DNA of 64,000 nt from Arachis hypogaea (Eukaryota; Streptophyta; Magnoliopsida; Fabales; Fabaceae). Both the position numbers and the translations under genes were made by a program. How positions within the stretch are numbered: the first letter of the stretch is position 1; every line of letters starts with the position of its first letter. The notes under the pieces were generated by a model. That model had not been told where the DNA came from and did no database searches. It was given only the letters and a program-made list of their open reading frames with translations. This document shows, piece after piece, positions 1 to 10,854 of the stretch. Location of the stretch: assembly GCF_003086295.3 (NCBI RefSeq), contig NC_092045.1:24742890-24806889 (forward strand), in the 5' to 3' direction.

Positions 1-196
1 TCCTAGGTGTTGCCATGTCACCTGCACGTAAATCAACTGGATCAGTAGAGATGGAGCTTGTTTCTTTCTTAGATGATGTTTCAGGTTCATCCTCAAAAAG
101 GACTAGCCGATGCCGAGCTTGCCTTATACGTGAAATAGTCCTTTCAATCTCAGGGTTAAATACTGGGAAGTTTGGATCAGGCAGTGAACGCGTCAT
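1..196 (-). CDS. gag: Gag N-terminus of element F (partial)
   Basis: A minus-strand frame opens with ATG at 196-194 and stays open to the window edge (65 codons seen). The product starts MTRSLPDPNFP and has an EIERTISRIR segment, a basic start that resembles Gag N-termini of Athila-type plant elements by general look only. It lies about 100 bases downstream of the primer binding site, the normal place for gag. Gag would form the cytoplasmic virus-like particle that packages the element RNA. The core and any zinc knuckle lie outside the window, so it is not known whether the gene is intact. The opposite-strand frame at 15-200 is a shadow. Confidence 0.6.
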   Translation of the reverse strand, partial: MTRSLPDPNFPVFNPEIERTISRIRQARHRLVLFEDEPETSSKKETSSISTDPVDLRAGDMATPR

Positions 197-293
197 TTAA
201 TGAAAGAAACGTGCAGCTCATAGTAACAAAAATAAAAAAAAGAAAAATGCAATTAAATAAATTCCAATCAATAAATTAGCACACTATTGCAAC

Positions 294-311
294 TCCCCGA
301 CAACTGCGCCA
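294..311 (-). promoter_or_regulatory. Primer binding site of element F
   Basis: On the minus strand this reads TGGCGCAGTTGTCGGGGA, five bases after the LTR end. It differs at two positions from the tRNA-Asp complement TGGCGCCGTTGCCGGGGA used by elements D and E. It may be a decayed tRNA-Asp site or a site for another tRNA. Confidence 0.75.
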
Positions 312-316
312 AAAAT

Positions 317-1592
317 TGACGTGAGAAGAAATTGGCAAATTAAGAATTAATTAGAAAAATGGTGTTGCGAGTACAGTTCTTAACCGGCAGAAATCCACTC
401 ATCAATTTAGAAAAGGGTTGTCACAAATTTTAGAAATAAAATACTGGGAGTATGAGTCCCAGGTCGTCTCCCAACAAGTTGTAGGAAGATATGCTATTTT
501 ATCAATCAGAGGTTTTCAAAAGGGGTTTTGAATTTGTTGAACAGAAAATTAAATTAGAGAATTTATATGATTTAAATAAAATCTTGACCGGGAGAAGATT
601 AATTGGAAGTTCTATCCTTGTTAGAATTTTATCAAGAGCAATCAATAATTAGTCATTGTTTTAATTTAGTTAACCCTCAACGAATGAAGGAAAGTCAAAT
701 TAAAAGTCAACTTCTATTCACAAGTCCTAATCCTAGAGATTAATTAAAAATAAAAATAGTCTTGTATTAATGAACTATGAAAAATAATCCAATGTCAACT
801 CTGGAGGAATTAAGAATATGGAAGAATAAATAAAAAGTAAATAACAAATTATAGTGACTAGTACCGGAGGTAGACTCTTTTCAAAAGGTAAAGCCAAAAT
901 CTTCAAAATCCTAATTTATGAATGTTCAAGAAGAAAACCTAGGGGAGGAGTAAATTCAGATCTAAAAACTTGAAAACTATACGGAATGAATTGTTGTTCT
1001 GTCTCTGCATGTTCCCTGGCTCTAATATGTGTTTTTGGGCCGAGAACTAGGTTGAAATGCGGCCCAGAAACTCTGCCAGCGACTTTCATAATTCTGCAAA
1101 TCGCGCACGTCACGCGGTCGCGTCGTCCACGCGATTGCATCACTCAGCGTTTCTCGTACCACACGTGCGCGTCGTCCATGCACTCGCGTCGTTCGTGCAG
1201 CTTCTAATCCGCGCGGTCGCGTCAGGCACGTGAGCGCGTCACTGTGATTTCTTCCATTTCGCACGGTCGCGTGAGCCATGCGACCGCGTGACTTTTCGCT
1301 GGTCATCTTCTTAATTCCTTGTATTCCTTCCACTTTTGTATGCTTCCTCTTCATTCCTTACGCCATTCATGTCCTATGAAGCCTGGAACACTTAACACAC
1401 AGATCACGTCATCGAATGGTACAAAGGAAGATAAAATATACAACTAAAAGGTCTTTAGGAAGCAAGTTATCAATCATAGAATATTTTTAGGAAGGAATTG
1501 TAAATACATGCAAATCATATGAATAAGTGGGTGAAGACTTGATAAAACCACGCAATTAAATACAATATGAATCACAAAATAGTGGTTTATCA
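317..1592 (-). repeat. 5' LTR of element F (1276 bp)
   Basis: The LTR is bounded by TG (plus-strand left end) and CA (right end) and is followed on the left by a primer binding site. The minus-strand start TGATAAACCACTATTTTGTG resembles the start of the G LTR (TGATAAACCCC), so F and G may be distant relatives. The body is A/T-rich except for a CpG-dense block at about 1020-1290. The frames seen in this block are shadows. Confidence 0.85.
1020..1290. repeat. CpG-dense palindromic block inside the F LTR
   Basis: This block holds several variants of CGCGGTCGCGT and its reverse complement, alternating in orientation, inside an otherwise A/T-rich LTR. One pair is a perfect 7-bp inverted repeat: CGGTCGC at 1264-1270 and GCGACCG at 1280-1286. 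Its function is unknown; equivalent GC-rich inverted repeats occur in the U3 of the other LTR families in this window. Confidence 0.7.
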
Positions 1593-1597
1593 CTTTT

Positions 1598-2330
1598 CCA
1601 TACATGAGCTGGTATGGAGAGGTCCCTATAGGAATCTTAAATGCTGTTCTGTATGCCCACAGAGCATCATCCAAGCTTCTTACCCAATCCCTTCTACGGT
1701 TAATCACAGTCCGTTCCAGGATTCTTTTAAGTTCTCTATTAGAGACTTCAGCTTGCCCATTTGTCTGTGGATGATATGGAGTTGCCACCCTGTGGCTAAT
1801 TCCATATCGAATCATAGCAGAGTAAAGCTGTTTATTGCAGAAATGAGCGCCCCCATCACTGATTAGTACTTTAAGGACACCAAATCTGCTGAAGATGTGT
1901 TTTTGGAGGAATTTCAGCACTGTCTTAGTATCATTAGTGGGTTTTTCAATAGCCTCTACCCATTTGGATACATAATCCACTGCCACCAGAATATAAGTGT
2001 TTGAGTATGATGGTGGGAAAGGTCCCATGAAGTCAATACCCCATACATCAAATAACTCAATCTCCAAGATCCCTTGTTGAGGCATGGCATAACCGTGAGG
2101 CAGATTGCCAGATCTTTGGCAACTATCACAATTACGTACAAACTCTCTGGAGTCTTTATAGAGAGTAGGCCAGTAGAAGCCACATTGGAGGACTCTTGTG
2201 GCTGTTCGCTCACTTCCAAAATATCCTCCATACTGTGATCCATGGCAATGCCAGATGATCTTCTATGATTCTTCTTTAGGCACACATCTACGGATCACTC
2301 CGTCTGCACATCTCTTGAAGAGATATGGTT
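1598..2330 (-). pseudogene. pol: Element A integrase (truncated by F)
   Basis: The frame is open from a TAG near 2264 to the F insertion. The end of the HHCC zinc-binding region is visible (CDSCQR), followed by the catalytic core: WGIDFMGPF (first Asp, near 2030), VLISDGG (second Asp, near 1845) and [10 protein letters not shown] (Glu, near 1750). All three catalytic residues are present, so the core is better preserved than the rest of A. The frame ends abruptly in MYGK, where element F is inserted; the residues after it are read-through into the F LTR and not part of the protein. The integrase would insert cDNA into the chromosome. Confidence 0.85.
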
Positions 2331-2440
2331 CATCCCAAAGATAGTACTTTGTATCCGAAATCAATTTCTTTGATTGCTGCCTACTATACTCTTTGGGTAT
2401 GAATCTCACAGCCTTGTAGTTTGCAATGTCTGCAAACCAT

Positions 2441-3060
2441 GGTACTTCCTAGATAGCAAAGAGTTGCTCATCCGAAAAGTTTTCAGAGATCTCAGTAAGA
2501 GGGAGAGACGCCCCTTCTACTGGTTCTATTCGGGACAGGTGATCTGCTACTTGGTTCTCTGTCCCTTTTCTGTCTCTTATTTCTATATCAAACTCTTACA
2601 GAAGTAACACCCATCTTATGAGTCTGGGTTTTGAATCATGCTTTGTGAGTAGATATTTAAGAGCAGCTTGGTCAGTGTACACAATCACTTGTGATCCTAC
2701 TAAATAAGATCTGAACTTGTTGATAGCGTAAACCACTGTAAGTAACTCTTTTTCTGTGGTTGTGTAGTTCTTCTGTGCGTCATTTAAAATACGACTGACA
2801 TAATAAATGACGTGCAGAAGCTTGTCATGCCTTTGTCCCAACACTGCACCAATGGCATGGTCATTAGCATCACACATTACTTCAAATGGTAATTTCCAGT
2901 CTGGTGCAGAGATGACTGGTGCTGTGACCATCTTAGCTTTCAGAGTCTCAAATGCCTATAGACACTCCTTATCAAAGATAAATGGTGTGTTAGCAGCTAG
3001 CAGATTACTCAGAGGTTTGGCAATTTTTGAAAAATCTTTTATAAACCTCCTATAGAATCC
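2441..3060 (-). pseudogene. pol: Element A RNase H region and connection
   Basis: The frame at 2596-2931 contains a gypsy-type RNase H with [26 protein letters not shown] and [12 protein letters not shown], which carry the acidic residues of the active site. Element D has TDHAAL at the last site. A stop near 2595 cuts the frame, and residues continue in other frames toward integrase. It would degrade RNA in RNA:DNA hybrids during cDNA synthesis. It is not functional here because upstream frames are broken. Confidence 0.8.
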
Positions 3061-3077
3061 TGCATGCCCCAAAAAGC

Positions 3078-3800
3078 TTATGATTGCCTTAACATTGGCA
3101 GGTGTGGTAATTTTTTAATTACCACTACCTTAGCTTGATCTACCTCTATTCCCTTGTTCGAAATTTTATGCCCAAGGACAATTCCTTCAGTCACCATAAA
3201 GTGATATTTCTCCCAGTTTAAAACCAGGTTAGTCTCTTGGCACCTTTTTAGAACAAGTGCTAGATGGTCAAGACAGGAGCTGAATGAGTCTCCAAATACT
3301 GAAAAGTCATCCATGAAGACTTCCAGAAAATTTTCCACCATATCAGAGAAAATAGAAAGCATGCACCTTTGAAAGGTTGCAGGTGCATTGCACAGACCAA
3401 ATGACATCCTTCTGTATGCAAATACTCCAGATGGACATGTGAATGCTGTTTTCTCTTAATCCTGGGGATCTACTGCAATTTGATTATATCCTAAATATCC
3501 ATCTAAAAAGTAGTAGTAATCATGACCTGCTAGTCTTTCTAGCATCTGGTCTATGAATGGTAAAGAAAAATGATCCTTTCTGGTAGCTGTATTGAGCCTT
3601 CTGTAATCAATACACATACGCCACCCTATAACTGTTCTTATAGAAACAAGTTCATTTTTTTCATTATGAACCACTGTCATGCCACCCTTCTTAGGGACGA
3701 CTTAGACAGGGCTCACTCAGGGGCTATCAGAAATAGGATAAATAATCCCAGCCTCTAGTAATTTAGTGACCTCCTTTTGCATAATCTCCTTCATGGCTGG
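3078..3800 (-). pseudogene. pol: Element A reverse transcriptase
   Basis: Two frames, 3456-3680 and 3078-3407, hold RT motifs: WRMCIDYRRLN, a DYYYFLDGYLGYNQI segment, [11 protein letters not shown] and the catalytic box [14 protein letters not shown] separates them where element D reads glutamine (PQDQEKTAF), and further frame disruption follows near 3100. The FMDD box is the usual Athila form. It would copy the element RNA into DNA from a tRNA primer. Confidence 0.85.
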
Positions 3801-3812
3801 ATTCAGCCGCCT

Positions 3813-4682
3813 CTATGGTTGAACCACTAGCTTAGCGTCATCCTCCAATAAGATCTTGTGCATGCATTTGGCTGGGCTAATGCCCTTAAGATCACTGATG
3901 GACCACCCAAGAGCTGTCTTGTGTGTCTTTAGCACTTGAATTAGTGCTTCCTCTTCCTGTGGCTCTAAGGTAGAGCTTATGATGACAGGAAAAGTGTCAC
4001 CTTCTCCCAGAAATGCATATTTCAGGGATGGTGGTAATGGTTTGAGCTCGGGTTTAGGAGGTTTCTCCTCTTCCTGAGGGATTTTCAGAGGTTCTATTAT
4101 TCTCTTTGGTTCTTCCAGATCAGGCTGATCATCTTTAAAGATATCCTCTAGCTCTAATTCGAGACTCTCAGTCATATTGACCTCTTTCACCAGAGAGTCA
4201 ATAATATCAATGCTCATGCAGTCGTTTGGGGTGTCTGGATGCTGCATAGCTTTGACAACATTAAACTTAAACTCGTCTTCATTGACTCTCAGGGTTAATT
4301 CCCCTTTTTGGACATCAATGAGGGTTCGTCCAGTTGCTAGGAAAGGTCTTCTTAGAATGAGAGTTGCACTCTTGTGCTCCTCCATTTCCAACACCACAAA
4401 GTCAGTGGGAAAGGCAAATGGCCCAACCTTGATAATCATGTCTTCAATCACGCCTGATGGGTATTTAATGGAGCCATCAGCAAGTTGGAGACATATTCGG
4501 GTTGGTTTGACTTCTTCAGTCAAACCAAGCTTTCTGATAGTAGATGCAGGTATTAGGTTGATACTTGCCTCAAGATCACATAGAGCTTGCTTGGTACAAG
4601 TACCCTCTAATGTGCATGGTATCATAAAGCTTCTGGGATCTTTAAGCTCTCTGGTAAGCTTTTCAGAATGACTGCACTGCAT
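3813..4682 (-). pseudogene. pro: Element A protease and protease-RT linker
   Basis: This is a 289-codon open frame. The aspartic protease motif reads ALCDLEASINLIPAS; elements D, E and I have glycine where A has glutamate (CDLGAS or CDLGSS), so the active-site loop is damaged. The TLILRRPFLATGRTLIDV segment corresponds to the conserved ILGRPFLAT of the others, with glycine changed to arginine. An acidic, proline-rich linker then leads into RT. The protease would mature the Gag-Pol precursor. Opposite-strand frames are shadows. Confidence 0.82.
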
Positions 4683-6210
4683 TCTTCAGTGAGGTAAACT
4701 TTTTCAGTTTCTCTCCAATCCTTCTTATGACTTAAGATATCCTTCATGAACTTAGCATAAGAGGGTATTTGCTCAAGTGCCTCTGCAAAACGAAATCTTT
4801 ATTTCAAGAGTCCTGAGATAGTCTGCAAAGCGGGCAAATAACTTATCCTGTTCCGCTTGGCGGAGTTTCTGAGGATAAGACATTTTGGCTTTGTATTCCT
4901 CAACCTTAGTTGCTGCAGGTTTATTTCCTACAGATGTGGTTGGAGAAGCTTTTTTAGAGGGGTTGCTACCAGGACTTGTATGTGTCTGATCCCCCACTGG
5001 CGTTTGAATGCCAAGGTTGGAAGCTGGATTGGCGTTGGACGCCAACTCCTTACCTGTTTTTGGCATTTGAATGCCAGAACTAAGCTTCTTTTGGGCATTT
5101 AACGCCACTTCCTTGCCCGTTTGTGGCATTTGAATGCCAGAATTGAACATGGGTTAGGCGTTTAACGCCAGCCCTTCACCCTTTTCTGGCGTTTGAATGC
5201 TAGAATTGTTCCTCTCTGGGCTCTTACTGTCCTCAAAGGGATTTTGGGTAGTAGTTTGTTCATTTCTTGGCTTCCTGCTACCTTGAAGTGAGATATTTAA
5301 TGTCTTCCCACTTCTTAATTGAACTGCTTGGCATTCTTCTGTTATTTGTTTTGATAACTGCTGTTCTGTTTGCTTCAACTATACTTCCATGTTCATATTA
5401 GCCATTCTTGTGTCTTGTAATATCTCCTTGAATTCGGCTAGCTGTTTTGTTAGAAAATCTAATTGCTGATTGAATTCAGTAACTTGTTCTGCAGGACTGA
5501 GTTCAGCAGTTACTGTTTTAGCCTCTTCTTTCATGGAAGGTTCACTACTTAGGTACAGATGCTGATTTTTGGCAACTGTATCAATGAGCTCTTGAGCTTC
5601 TTCAATTGTCTTTCTCATTTGTATAGATCCACCAGCTGAGTGGTCCAAAGACATCTGAGCTTTCTCTGTAAGCCCATAATAGAAGTTGTATAACTGCACC
5701 CACTCTGAAAACATTTCAGAGGAGCATTTTCTTAGCGTCTCTGTGTATCTCTCCCAGGCATCATAAAGGGATTCATTATCTCCTTGTTTAAAGCCTTGGA
5801 TGTTCAGCCTTAGCTGTCATCCGTTTTGGAGGGAAATATTGATTCAAGAATTTTTCTGACAGCTGTTTCCATGTCCTTATGCTAGCCTTAGGTTGGTTAT
5901 TTAACCACCTCTTAGCTTGGTCTTTTACAGCAAATGGAAATAGTAATAATCTGTAGACATCCTGATCTACTTTCTTATCATGTACTGTATCAGCAATTTG
6001 TAAAAACTATGCCAGAAACTCTGTAGGTTCTTCCTGTGGAAGACCGGACTACTGGCAACTTTGCTGCACCATGATAATGAGCTGAGGATTCAACTCAAAA
6101 CTACTGACTCCGATGGAGGGTATACAGATACTACTCCCATATGAAGCAGTAGTGGGGTTAGCATATGATCCCAGAGTCCTTCTGGACTGTTCATTTCCAC
6201 TTAGGTCCAT
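4683..6210 (-). pseudogene. gag: Element A gag
   Basis: The likely start is ATG at 6210-6208, homologous to the D gag start. Fragments lie at 5379-5714, 5154-5378 and 4773-5150, with stops and frameshifts between them; one shift near 5815 scrambles the region after the KRMT segment. The C-terminal linker contains alternating peptide motifs GIQMP/GIQTP and ALNA, the translated form of the palindromic module at about 4995-5215. No CCHC zinc knuckle is seen. Gag would build the particle, but this copy cannot. Confidence 0.8.
4990..5215. repeat. Palindromic GGCGTTTGAATGCC-type module in A gag
   Basis: At least seven variants of GGCGTTTGAATGCC or GGCGTTTAACGCC lie in about 220 bp of gag coding sequence, spaced about 30 bp, some in opposite orientation. 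The same module is found in the D gag at the same protein position and in the LTRs and untranslated regions of Athila-type elements here. Confidence 0.8.
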
Positions 6211-7289
6211 GATGGAGAAAGGGAGATGATGTGGATTTATTTTATTTATTTTATTATAAGAAAAATTTTTGAAATAATAAAATAAAATAAAATAAAAAAT
6301 AAAATAAAAATAAAAAATTTTAAAAATATTTTATGAAGATTTTCGAAAAAGTGAGGAGAGAGACAGTGGTTAGGATATTTTTGAAAAATATATGATTTTT
6401 TTTAAAAAATCTTAAAAGGATAAGATTTGAAAAATTTTGAAATTGAATTCTGAATTTAAAAAAAAATCGAAATAATTGCTTAAAAATAGTTAGAAAATAT
6501 ATTTTTTATTTTTGAATTTTATTATGAAAGAGAAAAACACACAAAAGACACAAGACTTAAAATTTTTTAAATCTAATACTCCTTGTTTTCGAAAATTTTG
6601 GAGGAAAAACACCAAGGCACACCAAACTTAAAAATTTTAAGATCAAAATACAAAGAAGACTCAAGAACACCTTGAAAACTCACAAGAACACCAAGAACAA
6701 AAGAAAGAACACCAAACTTAAAATTTTTAGAAAACCAAAATAAAATTTTCAAAAATTAAAGGAAACTTAACAAGAGAACACCAAACTTAAAGTTTGGCAC
6801 AAGATTTAATCAAAGAAATTTTTTTTTTGAAAAAGTTTTAAAAGGAAGATGTCCAATTACCAAGAACACAAACACAATGCTCTAGCCAATTGAGCTATAA
6901 ATGTAACGTGTTTTAAAGAGGTATTTTTAATAAAAATAAAAAAATAAATTTTTTTTGAAAACTGATATTTTGAAAAAGCACAAGAAAAAAAAAGAAAAGA
7001 CACAAAACAAGACAAACTAAAGATCAAACAAGGAAAATAGACAAGAACAACTTGAAGGTCAAAGATGAACAAAGAACATGCAATTCGAAAATTGAAAGAC
7101 AAAGAAAAGCATGCAATTGACACCAAACTTAAAACATGACACTAAACTCACATAAAAACTAAAAATTAATAGAGAAAAATAACATTTTTGAAAAATTTTT
7201 TAAAAGAAAATAAAAGACTCTGACCCAAAAGACAAAATTTTCCTAATCTAAGCAACAAGATTCACCGTCAGTTGTTCAAACTCAAACAA
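6211..7289 (-). other. Element A leader (non-coding, A/T-rich)
   Basis: The region between primer binding site and gag has no convincing gene; the minus-strand 89-codon frame at 6857-7126 is low-complexity Phe/Leu/Ser sequence. It has at least four copies of ACCAAACTTA (minus strand TAAGTTTGGT), near 6621, 6711, 6780 and 7123, and long A/T homopolymer stretches. A tRNA-like segment lies at 6860-6905. Confidence 0.7.
6860..6905 (-). other. tRNA 5'-half-like segment (A-box match) in the A leader
   Basis: On the minus strand TAGCTCAATTGG (6897-6886), followed by CTAGAGCA, matches the tRNA D-arm and the RNA polymerase III A box. I see no B box or T-arm downstream, so it is not a tRNA gene. It could be a captured tRNA fragment or chance. 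Confidence 0.4.
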
Positions 7290-7307
7290 TCCCTGGCAAC
7301 GGCGCCA
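7290..7307 (-). promoter_or_regulatory. Primer binding site of element A
   Basis: The minus strand reads TGGCGCCGTTGCCAGGGA, one base different from the perfect tRNA-Asp complement. It lies six bases after the 5' LTR end. Confidence 0.88.
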
Positions 7308-7313
7308 AAAACT

Positions 7314-8849
7314 TGGTGCATGAAAATTATACTCACACTATGTAATTCCGCATAACTAACCAGCAAGTGCACTGGGTCGTCCAAGTAATACCTTACATGA
7401 GTAAGGGTCGATCCCACGGAGATTGCCGGCTTGACGCAAGCTATGGTTATCTTATTATTCTTAGTCAGGATACCAATAGGGTTCTTTAGTTTCAATTATA
7501 AAAAGTGAAAGAGCATGAAATGAGTGTTTGTTACGCAGTAATGGAGAATATGTTGGAGTTTTAGAGATGCTTTGTCTTCTAAATTTCTGATTGCCCCCGT
7601 CTTCTTCTTCATGCACGCAAGGTTCCTTCTATGGCAAGCTGTGTGTTGGTGGATCACCGTTGTCAATGGCTACCATCCGTCCTCTCAGTGAAAATGGTCC
7701 AGGTGCGCTGTCACCGCACGGCTAATCATCTGTTGGTTCTCACTCATGTTAGAATAGGATCCATCGATCCTTTTGCGTCTGTCACTACACTCAACCCTTG
7801 TGAGTTTGAAGCTCGTCACAGTCATTCAATCCCTGAATCCTACTCGGAATACCACAGACAAGGTTTAGACTTTCTGGATTCTCAAGAATGCTGCCACTGG
7901 ATTCTAGCTTATAGCATGAAGACTCTGATTAAGGAATCCAAGAGATACTCATTCAATCGAAGGTAGAACAGAGGTGGTTGTCAGGCATGCGTTCATAGGT
8001 TGAGAATGGTGATGAGTGTCACGGATCATCACATTCATCATATTGAAGTGCGAATGAACATCTTAGAGAGAAACAAGCGTGTTTGAATAGAAAACAGAAA
8101 TGATTGCATTAATTCATCGAGACGCTGCAGAGCTCTTCACCCCCAACAATAGAGTTTAGAGACTCATGCCGTCAGAAAGTACAAAGTTCAGATCTAAAAT
8201 GTCATGGGATACAAAATAAATCTCTAAAAGTTGTTTAAATACTAAACTAGTAACCTAGGTTTACAGAAAATGAGTAAATTAAGATAGATAGTGCAGAATT
8301 CCACTTCTGGAGCCTACTTAGTGTGTGCTGGGGCTGAGACTTGAGCTTTTCACGTGCCTGGGCTGTTTCTGGAGTTAAACAACAGCTTGTAACCTATTTT
8401 GGGCGTTTAACTCCAACTGGTAACCTATTTCTGGCGTTTAACGCCAGAATGGAACATGGAACTGGCGTTAAACGCCAGTTTACATCGTTTATCTTCGAGC
8501 AAAGTATGAACTATTATATATTGCTGGAAAGCCCTGGATGTCTACTTTTCAACCCAATTAAGAGCGCGCCAATTGGACTCTTATAGCTCCAAAATTCATT
8601 CCGAGTGCAGGGAGGTCAGAATCTAATAGCATCAGCAGTCCTTTTTCAGCCTAAATCAGATTTTTGCTCAGATCCCTCAATTTCAGCCAGAAAATACCTG
8701 AAATCACAGAAAAACACACAAACTCATAGTAAAGTCTAAAAATATGAATTTTGCCTAAAAACTAATAAAAATATACTAAAAACTAACTAAAACATACTAA
8801 AAACTACATGAAATTACCCCCAAAATGCGTATAAAATATCCACTCATAA
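7314..8849 (-). repeat. 5' LTR of element A (1536 bp)
   Basis: It aligns along its whole length with the D LTRs (shared landmarks include CCAGCAAGTGCACTGGGTCGT near 7360 and CAGGGAGGTCAGAATC near 8610). The inner end is TGGTGCA (minus ...TGCACCA). The outer end on the minus strand reads TTATGAGTGG where D has TGATGAGCGG, so the terminal TG is lost. The U3 carries palindromic modules at about 8370-8480. A TATA-like TATTTAAACA lies on the minus strand near 8240. Confidence 0.9.
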
Positions 8850-10090
8850 GTACCGGCGATGACAACTCAAAGATCTTGCAAGAACTTCGACACATAGTGT
8901 AAAACTTGGAGAAAGAGCTAGCAGCGAAGGACCGCTACCATCCCGAGCATAGCAGAGACTTTAGTCCAAGTCTATCTCACACCCGATCTCCTAATAGGAG
9001 GTTAGAAGACCGCAGAAGAAGTCTCAGGAGAGACCACGAATGGGAGCAAACTAATGCTTGGTCTCACGACTAAGCCCACGATAGGTCGGAAGGTCGTGGA
9101 GAGACCAAGAGAGATAGAGGAAAGAAGCGTCGGGACCCCATAATCATGGGTGCAACCCCTTTCCACCCTTTGATCCTCAAGGTCTGGTTACCGAAAAACT
9201 TCGACAAGCCCACGGTCATGAGGTATGATGGGACGAAAGATCCCTAGGAACATCTGACTGCCTTTGAGGCCAGAATGAACTTAGAGGGCGTTGGTGATGC
9301 TGTGTAGTGATGAGCTTTTCCTGTAACGCTGGCAGGTCCAGCTATATGTTAGTTTAACGCACTCCCACAAGAGTCCATTATGACTTTTGCGGACATCTCA
9401 TGGAAGTTTTTAGCGTAGTTCACCATGCAGATAGTCAAAGCCAAGCACTTGATTAACCTGCTGGGGGTCACGCAGCATGCTGGCAAATCGACAAGGATGT
9501 TTCTTGATCAGTTCAATGATTAATGTTTAGAGATCAATGGCTTGACGAACTTGGTTGTGAGCCTATGCTTGACAAATGACGTGTTGAATAGCGACTTTAG
9601 GAAACACTTGACCACGAGGCCTGTTTAGACCATGGAAGAAATCCAAAATGTGACAAGGGAGTATATCAATGATGAAGAAGTCAGTCATGTGGTAGCAACC
9701 AATACACGGCAGCCACCCAATCCTTCAGCTCACGAACCCGGGTATGCAGAAAAGCTGAGGGATGCACCAAGGGAAGGAACGTCAAGTAAGCCGTTCAAGT
9801 CGTTACCCCCGGTGGGCAAGTTTACTAACTATACCCCTCTCAGAGCACAAATCGTGAAAGTTTACCAGCAAATTACAGACAAAAGTATCATGTCAAAACC
9901 TCGGCAACTGAAAGATAGAATAGGAAAAACAAGAGCCTGTAATGTGACTATCACAAGGGTTTTGGCCATAAAACTCAAGACTGCTTTGATTTGAAAGATG
10001 CTCTCGAACAAGCCATTCTAGAAGGAAAGTTGATGGAGTTCTCGTAGATCATATGAGAACCAAGAAGAATAGATCATGAGCGCTCTGAAG
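8850..10090 (+). pseudogene. gag: Element B gag
   Basis: From GDDNSKI at 8855 the frame can be followed through ATPFHP, MRYDGTKDP, LTAFEARMNLEG, FNALPQ, FLDQFND and FRKHLTT to the open segment 9632-9994. It carries at least nine in-frame stops. The Tat-type zinc knuckle near 9935 has decayed: B2 reads CNYHKGFGHKIQDY at the homologous site. Gag would assemble particles and bind RNA. The N-terminus was removed when element A inserted at 8849. Confidence 0.82.
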
Positions 10091-10109
10091 AAGATCGGAG
10101 CCGAGCTAT

Positions 10110-10854
10110 AAGGCCAAGACAAGGACCTCCCGACAACGCAGAAAATGCTCCAACCGTAGTCATCAATGTTGTTGTCGGGAGAGACGCACCACCCATGTCA
10201 AAGTCAGCGGCAAGAAAGTACGCCAAGATCCTAGCTGTATCTTTGGGAAATCTCCAAACTCAATCCATAGAGCTTCCCGTAATATCTTTTGGTCCAGAAG
10301 ATTGGTGGTGTCATGATCTCCCCGAGAATCCACCCATGGTGATTACAGCAATGATTGGCACAGGCTTGGTCAAGCGAATCCTAGTGAATACTGGAGCCGA
10401 CTCAAACATTATGTTTCGGAATGCGTTTGATGTCTTAGGGCTTGGAGAAAACGACTTCAGAAATCACCAGCATGGAGTTGTAGGCTTAGACGACAACTAC
10501 ATAAGACCCGATGGGCTAATCACGCTTTCGGTCTGCATTGGGTCCGAAGAAAACAAGAGGTCGGTAATGGCGAAGTTCCTCGTGCTAAGGGACTCTATAG
10601 CCTACAACATTATCCTAGGCAGGAGAACTATCAACAAGTTCTCAGCCGTCATATGTACAAAGCTCTTAACAATGAAGTTTGTAATGGACATGAGAGCTGT
10701 GGGCTCTGTACGAGGAGACCTGGAAATGGTGGTTGCATGCAACAACGCTAGTCTAACTCTAAGGAAGAAGTCAAAAGAAGCCACTGGGGTATTCTTGGCA
10801 GACTTAGATGTAAGGGTTGACGCAAGCCAAGGCCGGAGCCTCAGGGGGATTTAG
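10110..10854 (+). pseudogene. pro: Element B protease domain
   Basis: This is a 219-codon open frame (10195-10854). The aspartic protease active site reads LVNTGADSNIMF, where B2 has LVDTGADTKIMF. The catalytic Asp is therefore Asn (codon AAT, 10387-10389), a single G-to-A change. The later YNIILGR segment is the conserved second half of the fold. The region before it (NAPTVVINVVVG) is the linker from Gag. The product would have processed Gag-Pol; this copy is catalytically dead. Confidence 0.82.

Larger units (their letters stand above)
1..1592 (-). mobile_element. Element F: 5' end of a minus-strand LTR retrotransposon inserted in element A
   Basis: Reading leftwards on the minus strand there is an LTR (1592 to 317), a primer binding site (311 to 294), a short leader and the start of a gag frame (196 to the window edge). 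The LTR begins TGATAAACC and ends CA, as expected. It interrupts the integrase frame of element A, which aligns with element D up to about 1598. The 5 bases next to the insertion (CTTTT, 1593-1597) should be the target-site duplication, but the other end lies outside the window. The lineage cannot be fixed without pol. Confidence 0.85.
1593..8849 (-). mobile_element. Element A: decayed Athila-lineage retrotransposon, minus strand
   Basis: On the minus strand the order is 5' LTR (8849-7314), primer binding site, long A/T-rich leader, gag, protease, RT, RNase H and integrase, cut by element F at 1597. The rest, including the 3' LTR, lies outside the window. Protein motifs match element D closely, so A and D belong to the same or sister families (Athila type: CDL-[GE]-ASINL protease and LCNAPATFQ in RT). 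A interrupts the gag of element B. The first five flanking bases on the right are GTACC (8850-8854), the expected duplication. Many stops and frameshifts show it is dead. Confidence 0.88.

Noticed and set aside
4177..4671. Plus-strand 164-codon ORF, also 24468-24977
   Set aside because: Opposite-strand shadow of the protease region; both elements show it only because the true frame is conserved.
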